Positions 31,722 through 39,861 of a DNA stretch of 64,000 nt are shown piece by piece; within the stretch, counting starts at the first letter, position 1; the number at the start of each line of letters is the position of its first letter. Location: the NCBI GenBank assembly GCA_902495455.1, contig CABUXJ010000009.1, forward strand, positions 30,526 to 94,525, written 5' to 3'. The translations under genes and the position numbers were made by a program. The notes below the pieces were generated by a model. It was not told the origin of the DNA. It did no database searches and saw nothing but the letters and a program-made list of their open reading frames with translations. Source of the stretch: an uncultured Prevotella sp. (GTDB lineage Bacteria; Bacteroidota; Bacteroidia; Bacteroidales; Bacteroidaceae).

Positions 31722-33083
31722 ATGACACAATCGGACAGAGGCAGTTTCGGCACAAAGATAGGCGTGATACTCGCCACGGCGGGCTCGGCCGTAGGCTTGG
31801 GAAACATCTGGCGCTTCCCGTTCATGACGGGCCAGAACGGCGGTGCCGCCTTCATCGTGATCTACATCGGCTGCATCATGCTGCTCGGTCTGCCGGGTAT
31901 GATCAGCGAGTTTGTTGTCGGCCGCAATTCGCGGACCAACGCCGCCCGCGCCTACATGAACCTCTCCGGCCGGCGCCGCTGGGGTGCGATAGGCTATATG
32001 GGCATCATTACGTCGACAATCATCCTCGGGTTTTATGCCGTCGTGGCCGGATGGTGCCTCCAATACCTGTGGGCGTCGCTCACGGGAGAGCTCAGCGGCG
32101 ACGCCGGATACGTCAGCCGCTATTTCGCCGAGTTCTCCTCCCACCCCGTCAAACCCGTCCTCTGGGGTCTGGCGTTCATCCTCATGACCCATCTGGTCAT
32201 CGTCCGCGGCGTCCGCAGCGGCATCGAGCGCGTCTCGAAGATGCTCATGCCAACGCTCTTTGTGCTGCTCCTGATACTCGTCGTAGCCTCGTGCATGCTG
32301 CCGGGAGCCGGTCGCGGCATCGAATTTCTGTTCCGTCCGGACTTCAGCCGTGTCGACAGCAACGTCTTTCTCGAAGCCCTCGGCCAAGCCTTCTTCTCCC
32401 TTTCGCTCGGCACTGCCTGTCTCTGCACCTACGCATCCTACTTCGGACGCCGTACCAATCTCATGCGCTCGGCCTTCCAGATAGCCGCCGTCGACACCGT
32501 GGTGGCCATCCTCGCCGGTCTGATGATATTCCCCGCAGCCTTCTCCGTGGGCATCAGTCCCGACAGCGGCCCGTCACTCATCTTCATCACCCTGCCCAAC
32601 GTCTTCCGCGAGGCGTTCTCGGCTATGCCTCTGGTCGGCTACGTCATCTCCGTCTTGTTCTACGTGCTGCTCTCTTTGGCCGCCCTGACGTCGACCATAT
32701 CCATGCACGAGATCGGCACGGCTTTCTTTCATGAAGAGTGCCACCTGACCCGTCGCCGTGCGGCATGGATTGTGACGGGCGTGACAGGCGCCATCTGCGT
32801 GATCTGTTCGCTGTCCGTCGGCGCGCTGCCGGCCCTCCGCGTGGCCGGCATGTCGTTCATGGACGCCTGCGACGCGCTCACCGCACAGCTGCTCATGCCC
32901 GTCGGCGCGTTTCTCACTTGCCTTTACGTGGGATGGTTTGCGCCCCACAAGACCGTGCGAGAGGAACTGACCAACGACGGCACACTGCGCAACCGGTTCT
33001 TCCATACCTACCTCTTCGTCGTCAAATACGTCTGTCCCGTGTGCATCACGATGATATTCCTTCATCAGCTCGGGATAATATAG
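31722..33083 (+). CDS. Sodium-dependent transporter, NSS/SNF family (copy 2)
   Basis: Second NSS transporter, 453 residues, clearly homologous to the upstream copy over its whole length. Identical blocks include MLPGAGRGIEFLFRPDFS and GLMIFPAAFSVG. The N-terminal signature reads VGLGNIWRFPFMTGQNGG, so residues lining the substrate pocket (V/I, Y/F, E/Q) differ from copy 1, which may mean a different amino acid substrate. It is followed after 22 bases by the ComEA-like gene. Confidence 0.93.
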   Translation: MTQSDRGSFGTKIGVILATAGSAVGLGNIWRFPFMTGQNGGAAFIVIYIGCIMLLGLPGMISEFVVGRNSRTNAARAYMNLSGRRRWGAIGYMGIITSTIILGFYAVVAGWCLQYLWASLTGELSGDAGYVSRYFAEFSSHPVKPVLWGLAFILMTHLVIVRGVRSGIERVSKMLMPTLFVLLLILVVASCMLPGAGRGIEFLFRPDFSRVDSNVFLEALGQAFFSLSLGTACLCTYASYFGRRTNLMRSAFQIAAVDTVVAILAGLMIFPAAFSVGISPDSGPSLIFITLPNVFREAFSAMPLVGYVISVLFYVLLSLAALTSTISMHEIGTAFFHEECHLTRRRAAWIVTGVTGAICVICSLSVGALPALRVAGMSFMDACDALTAQLLMPVGAFLTCLYVGWFAPHKTVREELTNDGTLRNRFFHTYLFVVKYVCPVCITMIFLHQLGII

Positions 33084-33105
33084 GCATGGCCGCAACGACA
33101 ATACT

Positions 33106-34023
33106 ATGAGCCGACTTTACTACCGAAAGACTGACCGCAAAGCCATCCTGACACTTCTGAGCGTCATCGTGGCCGTCCTTTCGCTGCTCCACGCTTTCGG
33201 AGGTAAGCTCGGAAAACAAACCGACAGCACTCCCGCGGCCGACTCTTTGCAAGTCAGAACAGCCGGCGTCCATAACGGCAATGCACGCGGTATGACCGAC
33301 GGAACGCGGGACAACGACGCGAAAGGATCTTATTATGCCGCCGAAAGCCACCACCCGGAACTTTTCTTTTTCGACCCCAACACGGCCGACAGCACGGCGT
33401 TGCTCCGTCTCGGGCTGCAACCGTGGCAGGTGAGGAGCATCTACAAGTATCGCAGCCGCGGCGGAATATATCGTCGTCCGGGCGATTTCGCACGCCTCTA
33501 CGGCCTCACCGCCGGCCAATACAACCGTCTGCGACCCTATATCCGCATCTCCCCTGACTTCCTTCCCGCATCACTCCTTCCGGAAGCGGCATACGAAAAG
33601 CCCGACACGGTGCTGCAACCTAAGAAACTCGCAGCAGGGGAACACATCGCGCTGGACACGGCCGACAGCACGACACTGCTCCGCGTGCCGGGCATCGGCC
33701 GCTATTTCGCGCGGCGCATCGTGGTCTACGGCAAACGATTGGGTGGCTACGTGAGCGTCAATCAGCTCGATGAAATCGACGGTTTTCCGTCCGAAGCAAA
33801 GCAATACTTCACCATCGGCGACCACACCACACAGCAGTTGGGCATCAACAACCTTTCCGCATCGGAGCTGCGCCGTCATCCCTACATCACATTCCGCCAG
33901 GCACAGGTCCTCACCGACTACCGCCGCATGCATGGTCCGATACGCGATATGAACGCCCTGAAGACCCTGCCGGCATTTACGCCCGATAACATCGAGCGGC
34001 TGCGGCCTTACGTCAAGTTCTGA
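33106..34023 (+). CDS. ComEA-like helix-hairpin-helix protein
   Basis: 305-residue protein with an N-terminal membrane anchor (AILTLLSVIVAVLSLLHAF) and three helix-hairpin-helix units: FFDPNTADSTALLRLGLQP, RVPGIGRYFARRIVVYG with YVSVNQLDEIDGF, and INNLSASELRRHPYITFRQA. HhH proteins of this type bind DNA non-specifically. In transformable bacteria ComEA pulls DNA across the wall, and a dprA gene lies in this window, so a role in DNA uptake is possible but not shown. The protein is longer than classical ComEA. Confidence 0.87.
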   Translation: MSRLYYRKTDRKAILTLLSVIVAVLSLLHAFGGKLGKQTDSTPAADSLQVRTAGVHNGNARGMTDGTRDNDAKGSYYAAESHHPELFFFDPNTADSTALLRLGLQPWQVRSIYKYRSRGGIYRRPGDFARLYGLTAGQYNRLRPYIRISPDFLPASLLPEAAYEKPDTVLQPKKLAAGEHIALDTADSTTLLRVPGIGRYFARRIVVYGKRLGGYVSVNQLDEIDGFPSEAKQYFTIGDHTTQQLGINNLSASELRRHPYITFRQAQVLTDYRRMHGPIRDMNALKTLPAFTPDNIERLRPYVKF

Positions 34024-34081
34024 AGAAAGACCGGAAGGATATGTGACAACAGCCAAAGAAAAACCAAACCGCTTACACGTC

Positions 34082-35290
34082 ATGAACATACCACGCCCCT
34101 TCGCCCGTCCGTTTTACGTCATGCTGAAACCCGCCGGCTCCCGCTGCAACCTCTCATGCCGCTACTGCTACTATCTCGAGAAAGGCAAATATTACGCTCC
34201 GAAGGGCAAACATCACGATGAAATCGACGATTTCTGCATGTCGGACGAACTTCTTGAGGACTTCACGCGCCAGTACATCGAAGCTCAGACGACGGCCGAA
34301 GTGCTCTTCACTTGGCACGGCGGCGAACCGCTCCTGCGTCCCTTGGACTTCTACCGCCGCGCCTTGACCCTGCAACGGCGTTATGCCGGCGGTCGGCGGG
34401 TCGACAACTGCATCCAGACCAACGGCACGTTGCTGACCGACGAGTGGTGCCGCTTCCTGCGGGACAACGGTTTCCTGGTCGGCATATCCATCGACGGGCC
34501 GCGCCATTTCCACGAAGGCGGACGCGGACGGACGTTCGACGCCGTCATGCGGGGCATCGAACTGCTGGAGCGTCACGGTGTCCAGTGGAACGCGATGGCC
34601 GTGGTCGACAGCCTCAACGTCGCCCACCCGATAGAGTTCTACCGTTTCTTCCGGTCCATCGGGTGCCGTTATCTCCAGTTTACGCCCGTCGTCGAGCGTC
34701 GCGACCCCGCCACCGGCATGCTCATGGAGGGCTTGACCGAGGGCGGGGAAGTCACAAAATGGTCGGTTTCATCGGACCAATGGGGCCGCTTCCTCGGCGA
34801 GATGTTCGACGAATGGGCGCGTCGCGACGTCGGCGAGATGTTCGTCCAGATTTTTGACGCGACACTCGCCTGCTGGGCGGGAGAGCCACCCGGCATCTGT
34901 TCCTTAGGCCCCGTGTGCGGCCATTCGGCAGCGATGGAGCACAACGGCGACCTGTACAGCTGCGACCACTTTGTCTTCCCCTCCCACCGTCTCGGCAATA
35001 TCCGCGAGACGCCGCTCACTGAGATGATGTACGGACCGCAGCAGACAGCGTTCGGTAACGCCAAGCGAGCCACGCTGCCGCAACAGTGCCTCGAGTGCCG
35101 GTGGACGTTCACGTGCAACGGCGAATGTCCCAAAAACCGCTTCATACGCGACTGCTACGGCAATCCGGGCCTCAACTACCTGTGCGACGGCTACCGCCGT
35201 TACTTCGCCCACGTCGCTCCCGCTATGGATTTCATGAAGGCGGAACTCGATGCGGGACGCGCTCCGGCGAACATCATGGGACAGTTTTAG
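34082..35290 (+). CDS. Anaerobic sulfatase maturase (radical SAM/SPASM)
   Basis: Radical SAM enzyme that converts a Ser or Cys of sulfatases into formylglycine without oxygen. From the ATG at 34082 the protein has 402 residues. Cys22, Cys26 and Cys29 (RCNLSCRYCYYLEKG) bind the SAM cluster. FTWHGGEPLLRPL and CIQTNGTLLTDEWC are family blocks. The C-terminal SPASM cysteines include CSLGPVCGH, YSCDHF, CLECRW and CNGECPKNRF. A GTG at 34043 would add 13 residues and has a GGAAGGA ribosome site, so that start is possible. No sulfatase gene is in this window. Confidence 0.92.
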   Translation: MNIPRPFARPFYVMLKPAGSRCNLSCRYCYYLEKGKYYAPKGKHHDEIDDFCMSDELLEDFTRQYIEAQTTAEVLFTWHGGEPLLRPLDFYRRALTLQRRYAGGRRVDNCIQTNGTLLTDEWCRFLRDNGFLVGISIDGPRHFHEGGRGRTFDAVMRGIELLERHGVQWNAMAVVDSLNVAHPIEFYRFFRSIGCRYLQFTPVVERRDPATGMLMEGLTEGGEVTKWSVSSDQWGRFLGEMFDEWARRDVGEMFVQIFDATLACWAGEPPGICSLGPVCGHSAAMEHNGDLYSCDHFVFPSHRLGNIRETPLTEMMYGPQQTAFGNAKRATLPQQCLECRWTFTCNGECPKNRFIRDCYGNPGLNYLCDGYRRYFAHVAPAMDFMKAELDAGRAPANIMGQF

Positions 35291-35397
35291 GAGTGTGTGT
35301 CAAAATGCAACGGAAGCAACTTGGTAGCCATTTTTACACACCCTCCTGCAAATCGATTGAAAACTCCTAAATTCTTGCAGTTCTGCCACTTTTCCAC

Positions 35398-35405
35398 TAC
35401 CTTTG
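35398..35405 (+). promoter_or_regulatory. -7 promoter box for S41 protease gene
   Basis: tacctttg, 29 bases before the ATG at 35434. Upstream, an imperfect ggagtgtgtgt/acacaccctcc hairpin at 35290-35346 may terminate the preceding gene. Confidence 0.6.
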
Positions 35406-35433
35406 CACAATAATATCAAAGAAAATAACATTT

Positions 35434-37053
35434 ATGAAGAAAACAATCTGTGCGGCGGCATGCTGTCTGATGATGATGCCGGGCCACGCACAAAACAAGA
35501 TTACGATAACGAAAGACAGTCCGCTGTTTAAACTTCAGATAGCCGAAATGGCCATCAACAATATGTATGTCGACAGCGTCGATGAGAAAAAGCTCGTCGA
35601 AGACGGCATCAAGGGCATGCTGGAGAAGCTCGACCCCCATTCGGCCTATTTGACGGCAAAGGAGGTCAAGGCCGCCGACGAACCGCTATCAGGCGGTTTC
35701 GAGGGCATCGGGGTCCAGTTCAATATGATTGACGACACGCTCATGGTCATCCAACCGGTGGTCAACGGGCCCTCGGAAAAGGTCGGAATCATCGCCGGCG
35801 ACCGCATCGTGGCCGTCAACGACACGGCCATCGCCGGAGTGAAGATGTCGCGTGAGGACATCATGCGCCGTCTGCGCGGCCCGAAAGGGACAAAGGTCCG
35901 TCTGGGAGTGGTGCGCAGCGGTATCACCGACACGCTCCGGTTTACCGTCACCCGCGACAAGATACCGGTCAAGACCGTCGATGCCGTCTACATGATACGC
36001 CCCGAGGTGGGCTACATACGCATCGGCAGCTTCGGCGCCACGACCCACGAGGAGTTCATGGAAGGCATGAGACAGTTGCGCAAGAAGGGCATGCGGAGCC
36101 TCATCCTCGACCTTCAGGAGAATGGCGGCGGCTATCTGCAGGCGGCCGTCGAAGTGGCCAACGAGTTCCTCCAGGGCGGCGACATGATTGTCTATACCGA
36201 CGGGCGTAGGGCGCCGAAAGCGGAATATCGGGCACGCGGCAACGGGTCGTTCACCGAGGGACGCGTCGTCGTGCTCGTGGACAGCTACACGGCGTCGGCC
36301 GCCGAAATCGTCACGGGAGCCATTCAGGACCACGACCGTGGCACAGTGGTCGGACGGCGCACGTTCGGTAAGGGACTCGTCCAGCGGCCGGTCGGTCTTC
36401 CCGACGGGTCGATGATACGCCTGACGGTCTCCCACTATTACACGCCGGCGGGCCGCTGCATACAGAAGCCCTACACCAAGGGTGGCGGCAAGGATTACGC
36501 GATGGACATGATGAACCGTCTGAAGAGCGGCGAACTGACCAATGCGGACAGCGTCCACTTCGCTGACTCGCTCAAGTATTACACCCTCCGCGAACACCGC
36601 ACGGTCTACGGCGGCGGCGGTATCATGCCCGATCACTTTGTCCCGCTCGACACGACACGCTACACCAAGTTCCACCGCCTGTTGGCGGCCAAGAGCGTCA
36701 TCCTCAACGCCAACCTCCGATACATCGACGCCCATCGCAAGGAGCTGAAGAAGACGTACAAGTCGTTTGCCACCTTCAACGCTTCCTTTGAGATTCCACA
36801 AAGCGTCATCGACGGCATACTGAAGGAGGGCGAACGCTTGGACATCAAGCCGAAGGACGACGAGGAACTCGCCACCACCCTGCCCTATCTGCGGTTGCAA
36901 CTCAAAGCCCTTGTCGCCCGCGACCTTTGGGACATGAGCGAATATTTCGCCGTGATCAACGAGAACAGCGACATTGTCAAAAAGGCGATTGAGGTGATCG
37001 GGGCCCCCTCCGGCTCCCCCAAGGGGGAGAGACCTGCGGCTTCGGGAATGTGA
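35434..37053 (+). CDS. Carboxy-terminal processing protease, S41 family
   Basis: Periplasmic tail-specific protease of 539 residues. A signal peptide (ICAAACCLMMMPGHAQ) precedes a helical region (KGMLEKLDPHSAYL), a PDZ domain (GIGVQFNMIDDTLMVIQPVV to about residue 165) and the S41 core. Ser288 in YTASAAEIVTG and Lys313 in RRTFGKGLVQ form the catalytic dyad. A helical C-terminal domain follows. The last 16 residues ([14 protein letters not shown] region) and the stop are encoded by a family Q hairpin repeat, so the natural C-terminus was replaced. Confidence 0.93.
   Translation: MKKTICAAACCLMMMPGHAQNKITITKDSPLFKLQIAEMAINNMYVDSVDEKKLVEDGIKGMLEKLDPHSAYLTAKEVKAADEPLSGGFEGIGVQFNMIDDTLMVIQPVVNGPSEKVGIIAGDRIVAVNDTAIAGVKMSREDIMRRLRGPKGTKVRLGVVRSGITDTLRFTVTRDKIPVKTVDAVYMIRPEVGYIRIGSFGATTHEEFMEGMRQLRKKGMRSLILDLQENGGGYLQAAVEVANEFLQGGDMIVYTDGRRAPKAEYRARGNGSFTEGRVVVLVDSYTASAAEIVTGAIQDHDRGTVVGRRTFGKGLVQRPVGLPDGSMIRLTVSHYYTPAGRCIQKPYTKGGGKDYAMDMMNRLKSGELTNADSVHFADSLKYYTLREHRTVYGGGGIMPDHFVPLDTTRYTKFHRLLAAKSVILNANLRYIDAHRKELKKTYKSFATFNASFEIPQSVIDGILKEGERLDIKPKDDEELATTLPYLRLQLKALVARDLWDMSEYFAVINENSDIVKKAIEVIGAPSGSPKGERPAASGM
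37002..37046 (+). repeat. Hairpin repeat, family Q, overlapping S41 protease 3' end
   Basis: ggccccctccggctccccca followed by agggggagagacctgcggct, the same sequence as the intergenic copies at 37277 and 38410. It is translated as the protease C-terminus. Confidence 0.9.
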
Positions 37054-37276
37054 TATATGCTTATAAGTCATTACTATAAGTAAGTATTCATTATTACTTT
37101 ATAATAAGTTTTTTGAACACGGAGACACGGAGACACAGAGGACAATATTACTCTGTGTCTCCGTGTTCAAAATATAAACTAATTGTTGCAACGTATTTAT
37201 GTTTACAAAATTGTGCTCGGGAAAACGCTCAAAGATTTGCGTTTTCCCGAGCAATAAGGGCCTTAAAGCTCCGGAC

Positions 37277-37319
37277 GGCCCCCTCCGGCTCCCCCAAGGG
37301 GGAGAGACCTGCGGCTTCA
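37277..37319 (+). repeat. Hairpin repeat, family Q
   Basis: Intergenic copy of the Q hairpin (ctccggctcccccaaggggg) with the same flanks as the copy at 37002. Confidence 0.85.
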
Positions 37320-37394
37320 AACAACCCTTTAAGGGCCCCGCGGCTCTTCATTTTTGAAAAAGTTGGCGGGTTTTTGATAGTTGTTTTAGGGTCA

Positions 37395-37733
37395 AAAAGA
37401 GGGTTTTGTCGAGCAACGGGGCCCCCGCGGGGTTGCAACGGGCACGCCGTCATGTTGCAACGGGGCCCCCGTTGCAATGCAATAGCAGCCCCGTTGCAGA
37501 GCAAGGAGGGCCTTACGGGAGGGCCCCACCCCGCCCTCCCCAAGGAGAGGGAGACCTGTGTGATTGTAAGTGGTTGTGTAATAGCAACTTGCAAAAGCGA
37601 CGGTTTTTTGTCCGGAAAAATCGCGAGATTTTGACCTTCGTGAGATTTAAAAATTTGAGAGCGTGGCAGAATAATTTTGAAAAGTGCCCACGGATTTTGG
37701 CGTTAAATTCAGAATTAATTTGACAAAGGGATA
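37395..37733 (+). repeat. GC-core element C
   Basis: Core gcaacggggcccccgcgggg, then ttgcaacgggcacgccgtca as in B and E. The block gtaagtggttgtgtaatagc then aacttgc matches B and E, while the right end (cgttaaattcagaattaatt) matches element A in reverse. A family P copy is nested at 37518-37558. Confidence 0.75.
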
Positions 37734-37816
37734 TTTAATTTAAACGCAAAGACCGCAAAGACGCAAAGTTCTTATTAAACACAAAGAAACGAAGGGACTG
37801 AGTATGTTATAGAAGT

Positions 37817-37865
37817 CGCATGGAAGCCTTTAAGTGGGATAATCTCACTTAAAGACTTCCATGCG
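37817..37865. repeat. 20-bp-arm hairpin
   Basis: cgcatggaagcctttaagtg (37817-37836) pairs with 37846-37865 with one mismatch. The ttaaagacttcca motif recurs in the hairpin at 63050-63099. Confidence 0.75.
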
Positions 37866-37940
37866 AATTCTGTAACTCCTCTATCTTTGTGCAGCTCAAC
37901 TCGTAATTGAACAACTCATAATCGGCCGTAGGCCGACTAA

Positions 37941-37982
37941 CTCATCATTCACCATTCCCCACTCACCATTCACCATTCGTAA
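37941..37982 (-). repeat. AATGGTG heptamers after ybeY
   Basis: On the - strand gaatggt, gagtggg and gaatgat units follow at period 7, carrying TGA. A block upstream of it (atcggccgtaggccgac) is shared with the coaD 3' region at 38535-38550. Confidence 0.65.
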
Positions 37983-37987
37983 TTCGT

Positions 37988-38398
37988 CTATCTCATTGCG
38001 AGCGCGCGGTTTTCCTCCGCTTCCATTATCTCGCGCTCTCCCGGTCCTTTATCGTTGATGCCGCAAAGGTGGAGTATGCCGTGGATGATGACGCGGTGGA
38101 GTTCATCATCATATTCCTTGCCGAAGAGTTCGGCGTTGGAGCGGACCGTATCAAGTGAGATGACGAGGTCGCCGCTGATGACGTCACCTTCGTCATAGTC
38201 GAAGGTGATGATGTCCGTATAGTAGTCGTGACCGAGATACTCCCGGTTGACTTCCAGTATCTTCTCGTCATCCACAAACATATAGCCGATCTCGCCTACA
38301 CGACGTCCGTGGGCGGCAGCCACGGACTTGATCCATGCCGTGACCTCACGTTTCTTTATCTTCGGCATTGCGATGCCGTCTGAATTGTATGTTATCAT
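37988..38398 (-). CDS. ybeY: Endoribonuclease YbeY
   Basis: Metal-dependent RNase needed for 16S rRNA 3' maturation and ribosome quality control. 136 residues, typical length. The zinc motif HGILHLCGINDKGPGEREIM near residues 104-123 has the usual two His residues; the third ligand position shows Asn-Asp, as I recall being normal in Bacteroidetes. Upstream blocks (VNREYLGHDYYTDIITFDY and GDLVISLDTVRSNA) are also conserved. It is flanked by repeats on both sides. Confidence 0.94.
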   Translation of the reverse strand: MITYNSDGIAMPKIKKREVTAWIKSVAAAHGRRVGEIGYMFVDDEKILEVNREYLGHDYYTDIITFDYDEGDVISGDLVISLDTVRSNAELFGKEYDDELHRVIIHGILHLCGINDKGPGEREIMEAEENRALAMR

Positions 38399-38409
38399 AA
38401 TTAAAAAGC

Positions 38410-38453
38410 GGCCCCCTCCGACTCCCCCAAGGGGGAGAGACCTGCGGCTTCGG
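38410..38453 (+). repeat. Hairpin repeat, family Q
   Basis: ggccccctccgactccccca then agggggagagacctgcggct, in the gap between ybeY and coaD. Confidence 0.85.
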
Positions 38454-38548
38454 ATGGGTGAAACAAGTTCATGACGCCAATAAATCCGTAATTAAATAAC
38501 TCTTAATCATAATTCGTAATTGAATAATTCTTCATCGGCCGCAGGCCG

Positions 38549-38578
38549 ACAACTCAACATTCAACACTCAACATTCGG
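38549..38578 (-). repeat. AATGTTG/AGTGTTG heptamers supplying coaD stop
   Basis: On the - strand aatgttg and agtgttg units follow at period 7. They encode the last four coaD residues (NVEC) and its TGA. Confidence 0.75.
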
Positions 38579-39010
38579 CAGGAACGCGCTCACGTCGCGA
38601 CCGAAGTGCATCAGTTCCCTGACCATGCTGCTGCTGACGCTCTCAAACTGTGGCGCGGCGTAGAGCAGCAGGGTCTCGACGCTGCCTATCCGGCGGTTGA
38701 TGTCGGCCTGTTCGCGCTCATACTCAAAGTCCTTGACACTGCGCACGCCCTTGATGATGAATCCGGCCTGTTCGCGGTGGGCGAAATCGACGGTCAGGTC
38801 ACTGTAACTGCGCACTTCTATCCGCGGTTCGCCGGCATAGAGTGCCGCGATGGCGGCCACGCGCTCGTCGGGCGTGAGCATCGTCTTCTTATGCTCATTG
38901 ACACCGACACCGATGACAATACGGTCGAACAGCGGCAATGCCCGGCGGACGATGTCGTCGTGGCCGACGGTGAACGGGTCGAAACTGCCCGTGAATATTC
39001 CTGTCTTCAT
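38561..39010 (-). CDS. coaD: Phosphopantetheine adenylyltransferase
   Basis: Fourth step of coenzyme A synthesis: ATP plus 4'-phosphopantetheine to dephospho-CoA. 149 residues. The nucleotidyltransferase motif GSFDPFTVGHDDIVRRAL near residue 8 (TxGH type), KGVRSVKDFEYE and the ISSTMVR-like ESVSSSMVRELM are all present. The final residues after FLP (NVEC) and the stop codon come from the downstream heptamer repeat. A promoter box (TAACTTTG, - strand) lies at 39045-39052. Confidence 0.94.
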   Translation of the reverse strand: MKTGIFTGSFDPFTVGHDDIVRRALPLFDRIVIGVGVNEHKKTMLTPDERVAAIAALYAGEPRIEVRSYSDLTVDFAHREQAGFIIKGVRSVKDFEYEREQADINRRIGSVETLLLYAAPQFESVSSSMVRELMHFGRDVSAFLPNVEC

Positions 39011-39082
39011 ATCTTTCCGTTCAAATAAGAAACTATTCCTGCGGCAAAGTTAGCATTTTTTTTAAAGGCAGAGACAGTATTT

Positions 39083-39207
39083 TAAACGCAAAGAGCGCAA
39101 AGAGGCAAAGTTTTTATTGGATTCAGGCAGAAACGTTCAAAAAAAGCGCAAAGAGGCAAAGTTCTCAAACCCAATAAGAACTTTGCCTCTTTGCGCCTTT
39201 GCGTTTA
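39083..39207. repeat. Palindrome of CGCAAAGAG units
   Basis: taaacgcaaagagcgcaaag (39083-39102) and further units pair with the inverted run at 39179-39207; a second direct copy lies at 39145-39162. Same unit type as the palindrome at 13311. Confidence 0.75.
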
Positions 39208-39221
39208 ATAAAATCCTCTGT

Positions 39222-39229
39222 ATCTTTGC
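39222..39229 (+). promoter_or_regulatory. -7 promoter box for the LOG-family gene
   Basis: tatctttg, 42 bases before the ATG at 39271 and just downstream of the CGCAAAGAG palindrome. Confidence 0.6.
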
Positions 39230-39270
39230 GTTCAATTAATTACATAGTAACAATAAACACACGATAGCTT

Positions 39271-39804
39271 ATGAAAATCTGCGTTTTCTGTTCGGCCAAC
39301 AGCGCTATTGACCCGGACTTCTTCACTGCCACCGAAGAGTTAGGGCGCTGGGCCGGAGAGTGCGGCCACACAATAGTGTTCGGCGGCTGTGACATGGGAC
39401 TTATGGAGTGCATCGGGCGGACGGCCCGCAGTCATGGAGCGACGACCGTAGGCGTCGTCCCCACCAAGGTTGAGCAGCGCGGGCGGCGGAGCGACCATAT
39501 CGACGTCCACATACCGTGTGACAATCTCAGCGACCGCAAGGAACTGATGGTTGCCCAAAGCGATGTCTTCATCGCTCTGCCGGGCGGCATCGGAACGCTT
39601 GACGAAATATTCACCGTGGCCGCAGCCGGCACAATCGGGTATCACTCGAAGCGCGTGATTCTCTACAACATGAAGGGATTTTGGGATTCTCTCGTCGCTC
39701 TCCTCGACGACCTTCAAAACCGCGGAATGATTCGGGGTGACTGGAGAGAACGCATCCAAGTGGCAGAAAGTCTTGAAGAGATAGTCTGTCTTTTGAAGAA
39801 TTGA
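39271..39804 (+). CDS. LOG-family (TIGR00730) Rossmann-fold protein
   Basis: 177-residue cytoplasmic protein of the lysine-decarboxylase-like/LOG family. The hallmark PGGIGTLDEIFT near residue 108, preceded by SDRKELMVAQSDVFIALPGG, is the nucleotide-monophosphate binding motif, and FGGCDMGLMECIG is the N-terminal loop. LOG enzymes split nucleoside 5'-monophosphates such as cytokinin ribotides or AMP. The bacterial substrate here is unknown. Single gene with its own promoter, convergent with the FprA gene. Confidence 0.9.
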   Translation: MKICVFCSANSAIDPDFFTATEELGRWAGECGHTIVFGGCDMGLMECIGRTARSHGATTVGVVPTKVEQRGRRSDHIDVHIPCDNLSDRKELMVAQSDVFIALPGGIGTLDEIFTVAAAGTIGYHSKRVILYNMKGFWDSLVALLDDLQNRGMIRGDWRERIQVAESLEEIVCLLKN

Positions 39805-39861
39805 GAATGGCCGCTCCGTTCAGCTCCTAAGAAGAGCGACTATTCTCAATCCCTATAAGCC

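Larger units (their letters stand above)
37054..37987. other. 934-base gene-free region
   Basis: Packed with repeats and without a convincing gene: an acacggagacac/gtgtctccgtgt inverted repeat (37117-37169), a tttgcgttttcccgagca hairpin near 37215-37255, family Q (37277-37319), GC-core element C (37395-37733) with an embedded degenerate family P copy, CGCAAAGA units (37741-37768), a 20-bp-arm hairpin (37817-37865) and AATGGTG heptamers before ybeY. Confidence 0.75.
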
